A DNA stretch of 64,000 nucleotides from Sulfobacillus acidophilus DSM 10332 (GTDB taxonomy: Bacteria > Bacillota > Sulfobacillia > Sulfobacillales > Sulfobacillaceae): positions 1,240,001 to 1,304,000 of the forward strand of contig CP003179.1 in the NCBI GenBank assembly GCA_000237975.1. The letters run 5' to 3'. The position numbers and the translations under genes are program-made. The notes beneath the pieces were generated by a model that saw only the letters and a program-made list of their open reading frames with translations, did not search any database and was not told the origin of the DNA. Of the stretch, positions 15,674-24,592 are shown piece by piece. Numbering within the stretch: the first letter of the stretch is position 1; each line of letters starts with the position of its first letter.

Positions 15674-17504
15674 CGGCCGATACCGGGTGACGGAAAGTAC
15701 CCGGCCACTGTTTCGGTTGGTCCACCAAATGGCGTAACGTATCGACAATGAGTCGTGCGTAAGCGAGGGCGCCCACCGGCGTCAAATGCACCCCGTCGGG
15801 GTAGAAATAGTTGTTGTGATTGGCGCTGGCCGCGTACCAATTGACCAACGTGGCATGTGGGTAGGTCGCAGCCACTTGGGCCAAGGTTTGGTTGACAATC
15901 GTTTGCCAGGGACGGGGCACCCGGGCGTTTACCAGCAAAATATCTTGCACCGGGCCCAACTGATTAAGAAGATCGATCAGTTGTTGGGTCGTGTATGGCC
16001 CATTATTGCCGAGCTCGATAATCACCTTAGTCCCGAGTTGATGATTCGCGATTAACGAAGCAACCACCGGTGGGGTTTGATAGAGTTGGCGGCCAACATG
16101 GGCACTGACGACAATGCCCGGTAACAGCTCTTCTAAATAAGGAGCGGCATCGACCATTACCGAATCTCCGATGGCGGTGACTCCTTGGCCGGTTAAAGGC
16201 GGTGGGCCGCCGGACGGCGACGGGGGAGGCGGGAGCGGCGGTCCTAAGGGGATGGAGGTTATCGTGGCCGGCGGAGGCGTTTCGGCCGGTGTGGCCGCTT
16301 CCACCCAGCCCGACAAGCCTCCCACTGCCATCACCAAGAGGACGGTCAGGCCAGTCAATAGGGCCGTGGCCGTGCCCCATTGGGTTCTTTCCGTGACGGC
16401 GGTTTGAAGATGGTGCCACCAACGCCGGAGGGCTCCCCGGCGAATGGGATCTTCGATGTAGCGCCACGAGACGGCCGCGATAAGAAACGTGAGGGCGACT
16501 TGACCCGCAATTAAGAGGCCGTTCAGACCGGTGGTGCTGTTGACGGGCGTGGTGAGCACGATGATCGGATAATGCCAGAGATAAATGCCGTACGACCGCT
16601 CCCCAATCCAGCGTAAGGGTTTGGTGCCCAAAACGCGGCTAATAACCGTACCGGGTTCGATGAGCGATCGGATGACGAGGGCGGAAAGCACGGATAGCCC
16701 GACCAAGCCCCCCCGGTATAAAAAGGGCTGATATTGATTGGTGCGCCAAATCATGGCCAAGATGGCGACGAGGGAAAGCCATCCGACGGTGTCCCACCAT
16801 CGCCGGCGGATTTTATGGGAGGACTCCGGCAAGGTGGGTGTGAGAACGGCCAGGATGGCCCCGATAACGAGGGCGAAGGCACGGGTATCGGTGCCGTAGT
16901 AAACGCGGCTGGGATCAAGTCCGGGATGGTAGAAGAGGGCCATAAGGCCGGCAGAGACGAGGGCCAGTCCTGCCAAAATGGCCACCAATAGGGGACGCTG
17001 TCGAATTCGCGGTAAAAACCAGGCCAGAATCAGCGGCCATAGTAGATAAAATTGTTCTTCTACCGCTAACGACCAGAGATTTTTCAGCGGTTGGGGATTC
17101 GCAAAGGATTGAAAGTATGAGACATGGTGATAGATATACCACCAATTGCTGAGATAGAACAGGGCGGCTAATTCGTCTTGGCGCAGACTGGGAATGTCAT
17201 GGGGCGATACCCGGGCGACCCAAAAGGGGATAATGGCCAGCAGGATTAGTAAGGCCGGGAGCAATCGACGGGCGCGGCGTCCCCAAAATACCTTAAACCG
17301 GATATGACCGTAACGGGTCCAGTCGGTCAATAACAGATGGGTAATGAGATAACCCGAGATCACAAAGAACACGCCCACCCCTAAGAGTCCGCCCGGGGCC
17401 CAAGGTAAATTGACATGGTAGGCGATGACCGATAACACGGCGAGCGCCCGCAATCCATCGATACCCGCCTGGTACCGTGTTTCATGATGTACCGGTTTTG
17501 GCAT
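15660..17504 (-). CDS. OatA-like acyltransferase (acyltransferase-3 plus SGNH domain)
   Basis: A 614-residue, two-part membrane enzyme. The N-terminal ~380 residues form the ten-helix acyltransferase-3 domain (GIDGLRALAVLSVIAYH start with the catalytic His, GVFFVISGYLIT, WSLAVEEQFYLLWP, YGIYLWHYP). A proline-rich linker (PPPPSPSGGPPPL) leads to an extracellular SGNH-hydrolase-like domain with the serine motif AIGDSVMVD, a GNNG block and the C-terminal DGVHLTPVG carrying the catalytic Asp and His. The family O-acetylates peptidoglycan or other cell-surface polymers. GAGGTGAC precedes the ATG. It is alone on its strand here; the polymer acted on is not indicated. Confidence 0.88.
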   Translation of the reverse strand: MPKPVHHETRYQAGIDGLRALAVLSVIAYHVNLPWAPGGLLGVGVFFVISGYLITHLLLTDWTRYGHIRFKVFWGRRARRLLPALLILLAIIPFWVARVSPHDIPSLRQDELAALFYLSNWWYIYHHVSYFQSFANPQPLKNLWSLAVEEQFYLLWPLILAWFLPRIRQRPLLVAILAGLALVSAGLMALFYHPGLDPSRVYYGTDTRAFALVIGAILAVLTPTLPESSHKIRRRWWDTVGWLSLVAILAMIWRTNQYQPFLYRGGLVGLSVLSALVIRSLIEPGTVISRVLGTKPLRWIGERSYGIYLWHYPIIVLTTPVNSTTGLNGLLIAGQVALTFLIAAVSWRYIEDPIRRGALRRWWHHLQTAVTERTQWGTATALLTGLTVLLVMAVGGLSGWVEAATPAETPPPATITSIPLGPPLPPPPSPSGGPPPLTGQGVTAIGDSVMVDAAPYLEELLPGIVVSAHVGRQLYQTPPVVASLIANHQLGTKVIIELGNNGPYTTQQLIDLLNQLGPVQDILLVNARVPRPWQTIVNQTLAQVAATYPHATLVNWYAASANHNNYFYPDGVHLTPVGALAYARLIVDTLRHLVDQPKQWPGTFRHPVSAARRA

Positions 17505-17650
17505 AAATCAATCGTCACCTCTTGATTCGTCTCACGCTGGTCGAGCCTTCTCTTTTTTATGAATTCAATCCCGCCCAAAAACAGAACCGGCTGGCCGGGT
17601 TCCCGTTCTTTTTTGTGCCTTCCATAAAATCCCATCTATAACCAGTGTAG

Positions 17651-17680
17651 TTGCGGAATGTCGATCGGGTTCGGTATGAT
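17651..17680 (+). promoter_or_regulatory. Candidate promoter of the Fsr-like MFS gene
   Basis: TTGCGG (17651-17656), 18-bp spacer, TATGAT (17675-17680), ending 41 bp before the start codon. Confidence 0.4.
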
Positions 17681-17721
17681 TGAAGAAATTTTTCGCTCGA
17701 CCGGCTAGGAGGTACTTTTCA

Positions 17722-18888
17722 ATGAAAACGGAAGCGCTCTCTGCCCTCCCACGGCCGACCGTCGAGTCTCCTCAGGGCTTTTGGGCTTTAACCTGGGTTC
17801 ACTTGTTAAACGATGGATTGGCCAATTATCTGCCCGGCATTTTACCGTTTTTAGGCGCGGTGCTTCATTTGCCCTTACCGTCGATTGCCGGCCTCATGTC
17901 TATTTTGTTGTTTGGTCAAATGTTGCAACCGGTGTCGGGGATTGTCGCCGATCGCCTGGGCGGCCGGTCGCTGGCTATATGGGGCCCGGTGCTGACCGCC
18001 CTTGCGGTGGTGGGCGTGTCGGTGACCCGCCACTATTGGATGCTGGCGGTTCTCTTTCTCATTACCGGTATCGGGACTACGATTTTTCATCCCCAAGCCT
18101 TGACCATGATCCGCTCGGTGTCTCAAAAAGGTCATGGCGTGACCATGTCCCTGTTTTTGATTGGTGGGGAAGTCGGACGGGCTCTCGGGCCGGTGGCCGC
18201 CGGGTGGATTGTGGCGCGTGAAGGATTGGGTTCGATGTGGTTGATGGCACTCCCGCTCGCTCTCACTTGGCCTTGGCTGGCTCGCCGTTTGCCCCGGCTG
18301 GAGGCCAAGCCTCGTGGCCCGGCGGTGCGCTGGGCGCAGCACCTTCGCCCGGGCATCGCTTTAATCGTGTTTTCCGGATTGCGTGCGGCGGTTATCTATG
18401 GCTTAAGTACGTTTTTACCGCTTTTATGGCGTCAAACCGGCGGGAGTTTGGTCGTCGCCGCTTCGTTAGTGACCACCTTTATCGGGATTGGTGTGGCCGG
18501 GAACCTGGGCGCAGGCGCGGTCGCCGACCGATACGGTAAAGCGGTCGTCCTGTGGGGCTCGACGCTGTTGTCCGTGGTCTTATTGATTTTTTTGCCGATG
18601 GCTCGCGGGGTTTGGCTTTGGCCGCTGGTCGCGGCTTTGGGCATTGCCCTTTTTGCGTCATTGCCGGTGACGATGATTTTAGGGCAAGATATCTTCTATG
18701 AGAATCCGGCCATGGGTTCGGGAGTCGCATTAGGTCTCGGTAATGGCCTCGGGGCTTTGTTATTGCCGGTACTGGGGGCGATTTCGGCTCACGTCGGTAT
18801 TTTGTCCGGATTTTGGGTATTGGCGGGACTCATGGGACTCACGTTGGGGGCCATTCCTTTTATGCGCGCGAAACCGCGGCCCATTTAG
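17722..18888 (+). CDS. MFS transporter, fosmidomycin-resistance (Fsr)-like
   Basis: A 388-residue protein with about twelve membrane helices. The start of the domain (WALTWVHLLNDGLANYLPGILPFL) is very typical of the Fsr branch of MFS exporters, and the motif A-like VADRLGGR lies between TM2 and TM3. TAGGAGG lies 12 bases before the ATG at 17722, which I prefer to an upstream in-frame TTG. Family members export fosmidomycin or related small molecules; the natural substrate is unknown. The stop overlaps by 4 bp that of the next, convergent MFS gene. Confidence 0.85.
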   Translation: MKTEALSALPRPTVESPQGFWALTWVHLLNDGLANYLPGILPFLGAVLHLPLPSIAGLMSILLFGQMLQPVSGIVADRLGGRSLAIWGPVLTALAVVGVSVTRHYWMLAVLFLITGIGTTIFHPQALTMIRSVSQKGHGVTMSLFLIGGEVGRALGPVAAGWIVAREGLGSMWLMALPLALTWPWLARRLPRLEAKPRGPAVRWAQHLRPGIALIVFSGLRAAVIYGLSTFLPLLWRQTGGSLVVAASLVTTFIGIGVAGNLGAGAVADRYGKAVVLWGSTLLSVVLLIFLPMARGVWLWPLVAALGIALFASLPVTMILGQDIFYENPAMGSGVALGLGNGLGALLLPVLGAISAHVGILSGFWVLAGLMGLTLGAIPFMRAKPRPI

Positions 18889-20102
18889 GTAGGCCGCGGT
18901 CGCTTGACCTCATCGGGGGCCGGGATATCATGAAAAGCCCAGTAATAGGCGATTAAATTAAGCCCCATGAACAGAAAGGCTCCCCAAATGGGGACGTCCA
19001 GAAAGGTATTCATGAGCGAACCGGCGATCGTCGGACTAATCATCATGGTGATTTGCGAAGGCAATGATCCAAACGCGGACACCCGGCTACGGTAGCGGGA
19101 GGCACTGACGCCCATCATGTAACTTTGACGGGCCGGCATGCCGAGCGAGTTAAACACCATCCGTAACGTATAGAGGAGACCGGCCATCCAAAAACTCGGC
19201 GCCCAGGCCATGAGGGCCAAGCTAACCAGGCTGATCCCGCGGGTGACGACGACCGTCCGTACGGCTCCCAGCCGGCGGGTTAGGCGGGCAGACCAGAGAT
19301 AGGGGAATGCCGACGCCAAATTGACGATGGTGTAGACGACCCCGATTTCCGCCGGTCCGACGCCATAACGGCGATAGAACCAGTAGGTCAAGAGCGGGCC
19401 TAAAAAGCCGATCCCTAACCCGTTTAACGCGTTGGTCAGGCCCAACCGCCCGACCAATTGGCGAAACGGCAGGGGAGGCGGGGGTTCTTTGGCGGCCGAG
19501 GAATTCGGGTCTTCGTGAATGGGTAAGGTGACCAAAAACATCGCCAGGGACAGGCCGGCACTCGCGAAAAACAAGCTTTGATAGGCTGTCAGCCAACTCC
19601 ATCCATGGCTATGTAACCAGGCGGGAATTCCCGCAACCAGCGAGCCGGCGGCCCCGGCCAATACGCCGATGAACGAGAGACGGCCAAACGCTTCGGTACG
19701 CCTGTCCAACGGCACGGATTCGACCACTAACGGCTGCTCGGCCGGAAATACCGGTCCCCAGGAACCGCCGCTGCCGGCACCGCCGCCCCGCCCGATGCCA
19801 CCGAGTCCGCTGGCTAACACAGCGACCCACGCGGCGTGCGACCAACCAAGGCCCAGCCCTCCGACGAGGGCCAGCAGGGCTAAAGCTAAAATGACGCGCT
19901 TACGGCCCCAAACGTCGCCGACATAGCCCACCCCCGCTACCAGCAATACCGTTACGGCTCCGGAAATCCCTAAAATGAGACCGATGGCGGCGGCGGAATA
20001 ACCGGCCCGATCGAGATAGAGCGGAAAAATCACCGTTAAAAAGGCCGTCGAAAAACTCCGCAGCGCACGGCCCAAATAGAGCCAGCGGATGTTTTGATGC
20101 AT
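18885..20102 (-). CDS. MFS transporter
   Basis: A 405-residue MFS protein with about twelve helices and the motif A variant GYVGDVWGRKRVI after TM2. GGAGGGAGA precedes the ATG. A glycine-rich stretch (GGIGRGGGAGSGG) occurs before TM4, where it is not usual. No substrate clue; it is not a close relative of the convergent Fsr-like neighbour. Confidence 0.82.
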   Translation of the reverse strand: MHQNIRWLYLGRALRSFSTAFLTVIFPLYLDRAGYSAAAIGLILGISGAVTVLLVAGVGYVGDVWGRKRVILALALLALVGGLGLGWSHAAWVAVLASGLGGIGRGGGAGSGGSWGPVFPAEQPLVVESVPLDRRTEAFGRLSFIGVLAGAAGSLVAGIPAWLHSHGWSWLTAYQSLFFASAGLSLAMFLVTLPIHEDPNSSAAKEPPPPLPFRQLVGRLGLTNALNGLGIGFLGPLLTYWFYRRYGVGPAEIGVVYTIVNLASAFPYLWSARLTRRLGAVRTVVVTRGISLVSLALMAWAPSFWMAGLLYTLRMVFNSLGMPARQSYMMGVSASRYRSRVSAFGSLPSQITMMISPTIAGSLMNTFLDVPIWGAFLFMGLNLIAYYWAFHDIPAPDEVKRPRPT

Positions 20103-20161
20103 AGGGTCTCCCTCCGTCCCGGTCCATTGTACGCCAGCCGGGGAATGCCGTGAAATAAAGT

Positions 20162-20183
20162 AACCACCTCGTAAAGAGGTGGT
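20162..20183. terminator. Hairpin between the MFS gene and the small membrane-protein gene
   Basis: AACCACCTC and GAGGTGGTT form a 9-bp stem around GTAAA. It lies beyond the stop of the minus-strand gene at 20206 and before the MFS start at 20102. There is no long T run on either strand, so termination strength is uncertain. Confidence 0.45.
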
Positions 20184-20205
20184 TTTGGCATTCCGAGGCG
20201 ACGGA

Positions 20206-20538
20206 TTAGTCTTGGTGTCGCTTGACGCGGGAGGCCACCATTTCGATGAGCCCTACGGCCAGCAGCATGATGATGAGGTGAAACCAACCGATGTTCGGAT
20301 GCGGCGGCAAAGCCAGCGGCAAAATCCCGCCGATCACGATGAGTAGGGTCGCCACCCAGGCTAAAGGCTGCCGGGTTAGCGACGAAAGCCAGGCACCGGT
20401 GGCCAGCACAATTAATCCGGCCCCGATATGAACATCACGCAAAAGCGCAGTCATGCGATAAAACCCCAAAAGCTCGCCGAGACCGAGCAAAAGGGCAATT
20501 AATACGGCGAGCCGAAATACCATGAGAGCCGGTTTCAT
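20206..20538 (-). CDS. Small membrane protein of unknown function
   Basis: A 110-residue protein with about four membrane helices and no recognisable motif. AGGAGGGA lies just before the ATG. It starts 57 bp after the end of menA on the same strand, so it may be the last gene of the menaquinone operon, and the hairpin at 20162-20183 follows it. A role in quinone metabolism is suggested only by position. Confidence 0.6.
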   Translation of the reverse strand: MKPALMVFRLAVLIALLLGLGELLGFYRMTALLRDVHIGAGLIVLATGAWLSSLTRQPLAWVATLLIVIGGILPLALPPHPNIGWFHLIIMLLAVGLIEMVASRVKRHQD

Positions 20539-20595
20539 TGTGTCCCTCCTTCAGGAAGACTCCAGGGAACTTTCTAACACTGCAGCATGCCCGGA

Positions 20596-21468
20596 TTAGC
20601 GGTGCAATATAATGCCTAGACTGAGCAGTAACCCAAAGACAATGTGCAATCGTCCCATGACAGGAACCGCCCGTTTTAGGCCGTCGGGAGTGGTCAAGGA
20701 GCGAATGGTGGAAGAGGCGAGAGGAACGGCCAGCAAGACAATTAAAGTACTCGGGGGCAAGTGACCGGAAATCACGGCTAAAATCGTGGAGACGAAGGCG
20801 GCCACGACCACCAAGGTCAGCACCCGAAGGCCCCCGCTTTCCCCTAAAACCACCGGAATCGTACGCCGGCCATATTCCCCGTCTTGCAATCGGTCGCGGA
20901 GATTATTGCCGAGAAGGATGCTGGCCACTAAAAACCCGACGGGGATTGAGGCCACCCAAGCCGCCGGCGTAATATGGCCTAATGCCGCCAACTCGGTAGC
21001 CGTCACCTCTAACGGCCCCATGATCAAAAACACCACAAATTCCCCAAAGGGCGTGGCCGAGATGGGAAACGGGCCGCCGGCGTAGAGAAATCCGGCGCCA
21101 ATCGCCAATATCCCCATTAATAAAAGCCACGGATTGCGGAATATCACCAACAATAATCCTAAGCCGAGCGCGGTGGCATAACAGCCGATGGCCCACCGCA
21201 AGACGGTCGGGGCGGCCACTTCTCCACTGACAATAATGCCGCCAATGCCCAGACTTTCCGGTTTGTCCAGTCCTTTGACATAGTCGTAGTATTCATTCAG
21301 CATGTTGGCGCCGATTTGCATGGCAAATCCGATCAGGACGATGTCGATCCAAGCCCACCAAACCACATGACCGGAAATCCAGGCGAGTGCACCGCCCACC
21401 AGAATCGGAACGACGGTGGCCGCGAGCGTAGGGGGCCGACTCACCCGAAAAAATGCGTGAGCTGTCAT
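20596..21468 (-). CDS. menA: 1,4-dihydroxy-2-naphthoate polyprenyltransferase
   Basis: Attaches the isoprenoid tail to dihydroxynaphthoate in the membrane, giving demethylmenaquinone. The 290 residues form about eight to nine helices of the UbiA fold; the first Asp-rich prenyl-diphosphate site is NMLNEYYDYVKGLD and the second is NNLRDRLQDGEYGRRTI. I take the ATG at 21468, which overlaps the menE stop as ATGA; an ATG twelve bases upstream is also possible. It is the last recognisable men gene of the operon. No menG/UbiE methyltransferase follows. Confidence 0.93.
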   Translation of the reverse strand: MTAHAFFRVSRPPTLAATVVPILVGGALAWISGHVVWWAWIDIVLIGFAMQIGANMLNEYYDYVKGLDKPESLGIGGIIVSGEVAAPTVLRWAIGCYATALGLGLLLVIFRNPWLLLMGILAIGAGFLYAGGPFPISATPFGEFVVFLIMGPLEVTATELAALGHITPAAWVASIPVGFLVASILLGNNLRDRLQDGEYGRRTIPVVLGESGGLRVLTLVVVAAFVSTILAVISGHLPPSTLIVLLAVPLASSTIRSLTTPDGLKRAVPVMGRLHIVFGLLLSLGIILHR

Positions 21469-22925
21469 CGATAGTCCCATCCTTCGTGTTCGGCCAGTTG
21501 CGCAATTAATTGCGTCCGTAAAATTTTGCCGCTGGCCGTTCGTGGAATCTGATCCACGAAATAGTATTCCGTGGGCATTTTATACGACGCGAGCCGTGAC
21601 GACAAGAAGTGGCGCAATTCTCCGAGGTCGACCGTGCCCACGGCTTGAATGGCCGCGGCGACGCGCTGACCCCATTCGGGATCGGGTCGCCCAAAGACGG
21701 CCGCGTCGGCGATGGCAGGAAACGTTTTTAAAATCTGTTCAATTTCCGTGGGGTAGATATTTTCTCCCCCGCGGATAATGAGATCCCGGCGACGATCCAG
21801 CACGGTGAGGTAATGCCGGGTGTCCAATTGACCAATATCACCGGTTTTAAGCCAGCCCGACCGAAACGTGGCTTGGGTGAGTTCAGGCTGGCGCCAATAG
21901 CCGAGCGCAACGGTCGGGCCGGTAATATAGATTTCCCCGGCGGTATCCGGCGGCAACGTCCTCTCGCCGTCACGAATCTCGACTTGGGTCGGCACGGTGG
22001 CGCGCCCGGCGGTTCCTCGATGGGCGGGACCGTCTACCGGATCCAAAATGGCGATCTGAGAGGCGGTCTCGGTCAATCCGTATGTCGGGGCTACCGGGTA
22101 ACCTTGTCGCCAGGCCCGCTCGATCAGATCGGGAGCGGCCGGTGCACCGCCCAACAACACGAGCCGCAAACTTTTCGGAGGCGGCACATCGGCGGCCAGG
22201 AGGCGTTGTAGCATGGTCGGGACCAATGAGACGAGAGTGATCTCATCCCGACGAAAGCTTTCGGCGACGAGAGAGACGTCAAAGCGCGGAAGTAGGATCA
22301 CGCCCGACCCCTGAATCACACTGCGAAATAAGATGGATAAGCCGCCGACGTGAAAAAGAGGCATGGTATGAAGCCACCGGTCGGTCGCCGATACCCCGGC
22401 TTGAAGCGCAAATCCCATCGCACTCCACCAGTGCTGGCGAAGGGCCAGCATGACCCCCTTCGGGACACCGGTGGTACCGGACGTATAGATAATGGTGTTG
22501 AGCGCCTCCCAATCCCAGGGGGCCCGAACAAATGGCCGACGGGGAGCGGCTAAAATATCGGCCCAGCTTTTTTGACGAGAAGCCTCCGTGGCCGGGAGGG
22601 ACGCGCCGGGCTGATGCAAGATCCATGCCGGCTCGGCATTATCCAAGATGGGGGCTAATTCCGCCGGGGTCAGCCGGGTATTTAAAGGAATCATCACGGC
22701 CCCCAGCCGGGTCAGGGCATAAATAAGCAACACGAGGGGGGCGCCGGGCCAAAACCACAGCGCCACCCGATCGCCGGAACGGACCGGCAGTCCCGCCAAA
22801 TGGGATGCCAGCCCGTCAACCGCCTCATCCAATTCCTCAAAGGTCCAGTGTTGGCCGTCGGCGGCCAGGGCCAGCCGACGAGGGTGTATTTCGGCCTGGA
22901 CCGATAACCAATCGTCGCTGTGCAT
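21465..22925 (-). CDS. menE: o-Succinylbenzoate-CoA ligase
   Basis: Activates o-succinylbenzoate to its CoA thioester with ATP. A 486-residue ANL-superfamily enzyme with the P-loop IIYTSGTTGVPKGV, the YGLTETAS core motif, the WLKTGDIGQLD hinge region and the C-terminal catalytic lysine segment PRTASGKILR. The operon position between menB and menA settles the substrate among the many acyl-CoA ligases. The start lies five bases after the menB stop, so translation is probably coupled. Confidence 0.93.
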   Translation of the reverse strand: MHSDDWLSVQAEIHPRRLALAADGQHWTFEELDEAVDGLASHLAGLPVRSGDRVALWFWPGAPLVLLIYALTRLGAVMIPLNTRLTPAELAPILDNAEPAWILHQPGASLPATEASRQKSWADILAAPRRPFVRAPWDWEALNTIIYTSGTTGVPKGVMLALRQHWWSAMGFALQAGVSATDRWLHTMPLFHVGGLSILFRSVIQGSGVILLPRFDVSLVAESFRRDEITLVSLVPTMLQRLLAADVPPPKSLRLVLLGGAPAAPDLIERAWRQGYPVAPTYGLTETASQIAILDPVDGPAHRGTAGRATVPTQVEIRDGERTLPPDTAGEIYITGPTVALGYWRQPELTQATFRSGWLKTGDIGQLDTRHYLTVLDRRRDLIIRGGENIYPTEIEQILKTFPAIADAAVFGRPDPEWGQRVAAAIQAVGTVDLGELRHFLSSRLASYKMPTEYYFVDQIPRTASGKILRTQLIAQLAEHEGWDYR

Positions 22926-22930
22926 CGCGA

Positions 22931-23752
22931 TTAGGGGAGCCTCCGAAATTTCTTGAAGTCCGGTTTACGCCGTTCCAAAAAGGCATTTTTGCCTTCTTTC
23001 GCTTCCTCGGTAAAATAGTAGAGCATGGTCGCATCTCCGGCTAACTGCTGGATGCCCGCCCAGCCGTCGGTATCCGCATTGAACGCCGCTTTCAAAAAGC
23101 GAAGGGCAATCGGACTCTTTTCCAAAATTTCGCGGGCCCATTTAACGGTTTCTTCCTCAAGTTGGTCGAGCGGCACCACCGTATTGACCAACCCCATATC
23201 GAGGGCTTCCTGCGCGGTATATTGCCGACAGAGGTACCAAATTTCCCGGGCCTTCTTCTGTCCTACCGTACGTGCCAACAACCCGGCACCATACCCTGCA
23301 TCGAAACTGCCGACTTTCGGCCCGGTTTGGCCAAAGCGGGCGTTGTCGGCGGCAATCGTCAGATCGCAGACTAAGTGGAGGACATGACCGCCTCCAATGG
23401 CATAACCGGCGACCATCGCAATCACAGGCTTGGGCAAAAGGCGGATCTGTCGTTGCAGGTCGAGTACATTTAAGCGCGGAACCCCGTCGTCCCCGACATA
23501 ACCGCCGTCGCCACGGATGCGTTGATCTCCCCCGGAACAAAAGGCTTTGTCGCCCGCTCCGGTTAAAATGGCCACCCCAATTTCAGGATCGTCGCGGACA
23601 ATGTTAAACGCGTCTTGCAACTGAAAAAGGGTTTGTGGCCGAAACGCATTGCGCACTTCCGGTCGGTTTATGGTAATTTTGGCGATTCCCTCGGCTTGGT
23701 GAAATAACACGTCCGAGTATTCCTTACGCAGTGTCCATTCAATGCTACCCAT
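22931..23752 (-). CDS. menB: 1,4-dihydroxy-2-naphthoyl-CoA synthase
   Basis: Closes the second ring of the naphthoquinone (Dieckmann-type cyclisation of succinylbenzoyl-CoA). A 273-residue crotonase-fold protein with the oxyanion-hole segment AFCSGGDQ, the [12 protein letters not shown] stretch and [16 protein letters not shown], which contains the Gln-Thr-Gly of bicarbonate-dependent (type I) MenB. The C-terminal [13 protein letters not shown] is typical. I start at the ATG at 23752, six bases after AGGAGGGG; a TTG one codon earlier is less likely. Confidence 0.95.
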   Translation of the reverse strand: MGSIEWTLRKEYSDVLFHQAEGIAKITINRPEVRNAFRPQTLFQLQDAFNIVRDDPEIGVAILTGAGDKAFCSGGDQRIRGDGGYVGDDGVPRLNVLDLQRQIRLLPKPVIAMVAGYAIGGGHVLHLVCDLTIAADNARFGQTGPKVGSFDAGYGAGLLARTVGQKKAREIWYLCRQYTAQEALDMGLVNTVVPLDQLEEETVKWAREILEKSPIALRFLKAAFNADTDGWAGIQQLAGDATMLYYFTEEAKEGKNAFLERRKPDFKKFRRLP

Positions 23753-23764
23753 CAAAAACCCCTC

Positions 23765-24592
23765 CTAAGAGTGAGGATCGGGGGTTGTCCCCGTGATGAC
23801 GACGAAATCTTTGATCGCCTGCCAAAACCGTTCAGGCTGTTCAAGGTGCACGGTGTGTCCGGCACCCGGAATGACGGTCAAGGAAGCTTGGGGCAACTGT
23901 TGCACCATTTGGCGCGCCAACCCGACATATTTGGCATCGCGTTCGCCCACCACCAACCGGATCGGCATGGCGAGGCGAGGTAAATCCGGCCACAAGGATT
24001 GCTGGCTGCCGGCTCCGGCCGCTTTCAGACTCCACGCCAATCCCTCCGGACTTTGCTGTCGGCGAATCCGGTTTTCTTGGTGCCGTACGTCCTCGGGTTG
24101 ATCGGCAAATAACGGCTGGGAAGACCAGTAGTCGACAAACCACAGGATCCCTCGCTCGCGGATGTTTTGCGCCAACTGAGCGTCCGATTGGCGCCGAGCC
24201 TCCCGTTCCGTCGGATCGGCGATGCCGGGCGAGGCACTTTCCAAAATGAGCCGCGAAACCGCTTGGGGGTATTGGCGGGCCAAATGGAGTGCGACACGTC
24301 CCCCCATAGAGTACCCCAATACCCCATAATGGGGATATCCCAAGTGCTGCATAATGGTCTCTAGTTCGTCGGCGGTGCGAGATATGAGGGCCTCGTCGCG
24401 CCGAGTGATCTGATGGCTGCCGTGCCCCGGCAAATCCACCCGGACAACCCGGACCCAGGGGGCCATCCGTTCGGTGAGGTTGTCCCAGCTGGCCTGGCTA
24501 CCCGTAAAACCGTGCAATAAAAGCCAGACCGGTTGCGATTGACCCGCTTGCCGGGGGCGATAGCGCGTTAAAAGCTCATCGATCGCGAGCAT
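23765..24592 (-). CDS. menH: SHCHC synthase (alpha/beta hydrolase)
   Basis: Removes pyruvate from the MenD product. A 275-residue alpha/beta hydrolase with the HGFTGSQASW oxyanion region, nucleophile elbow GYSMGG, the late acid VGERDAKYV and the histidine GAGHTVHLEQPERF. AAAGGAGGTG lies eight bases before the ATG, and the start overlaps the menD end by 17 bp. Assignment as MenH rather than a generic hydrolase rests on the operon context plus this motif set. Confidence 0.9.
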   Translation of the reverse strand: MLAIDELLTRYRPRQAGQSQPVWLLLHGFTGSQASWDNLTERMAPWVRVVRVDLPGHGSHQITRRDEALISRTADELETIMQHLGYPHYGVLGYSMGGRVALHLARQYPQAVSRLILESASPGIADPTEREARRQSDAQLAQNIRERGILWFVDYWSSQPLFADQPEDVRHQENRIRRQQSPEGLAWSLKAAGAGSQQSLWPDLPRLAMPIRLVVGERDAKYVGLARQMVQQLPQASLTVIPGAGHTVHLEQPERFWQAIKDFVVITGTTPDPHS

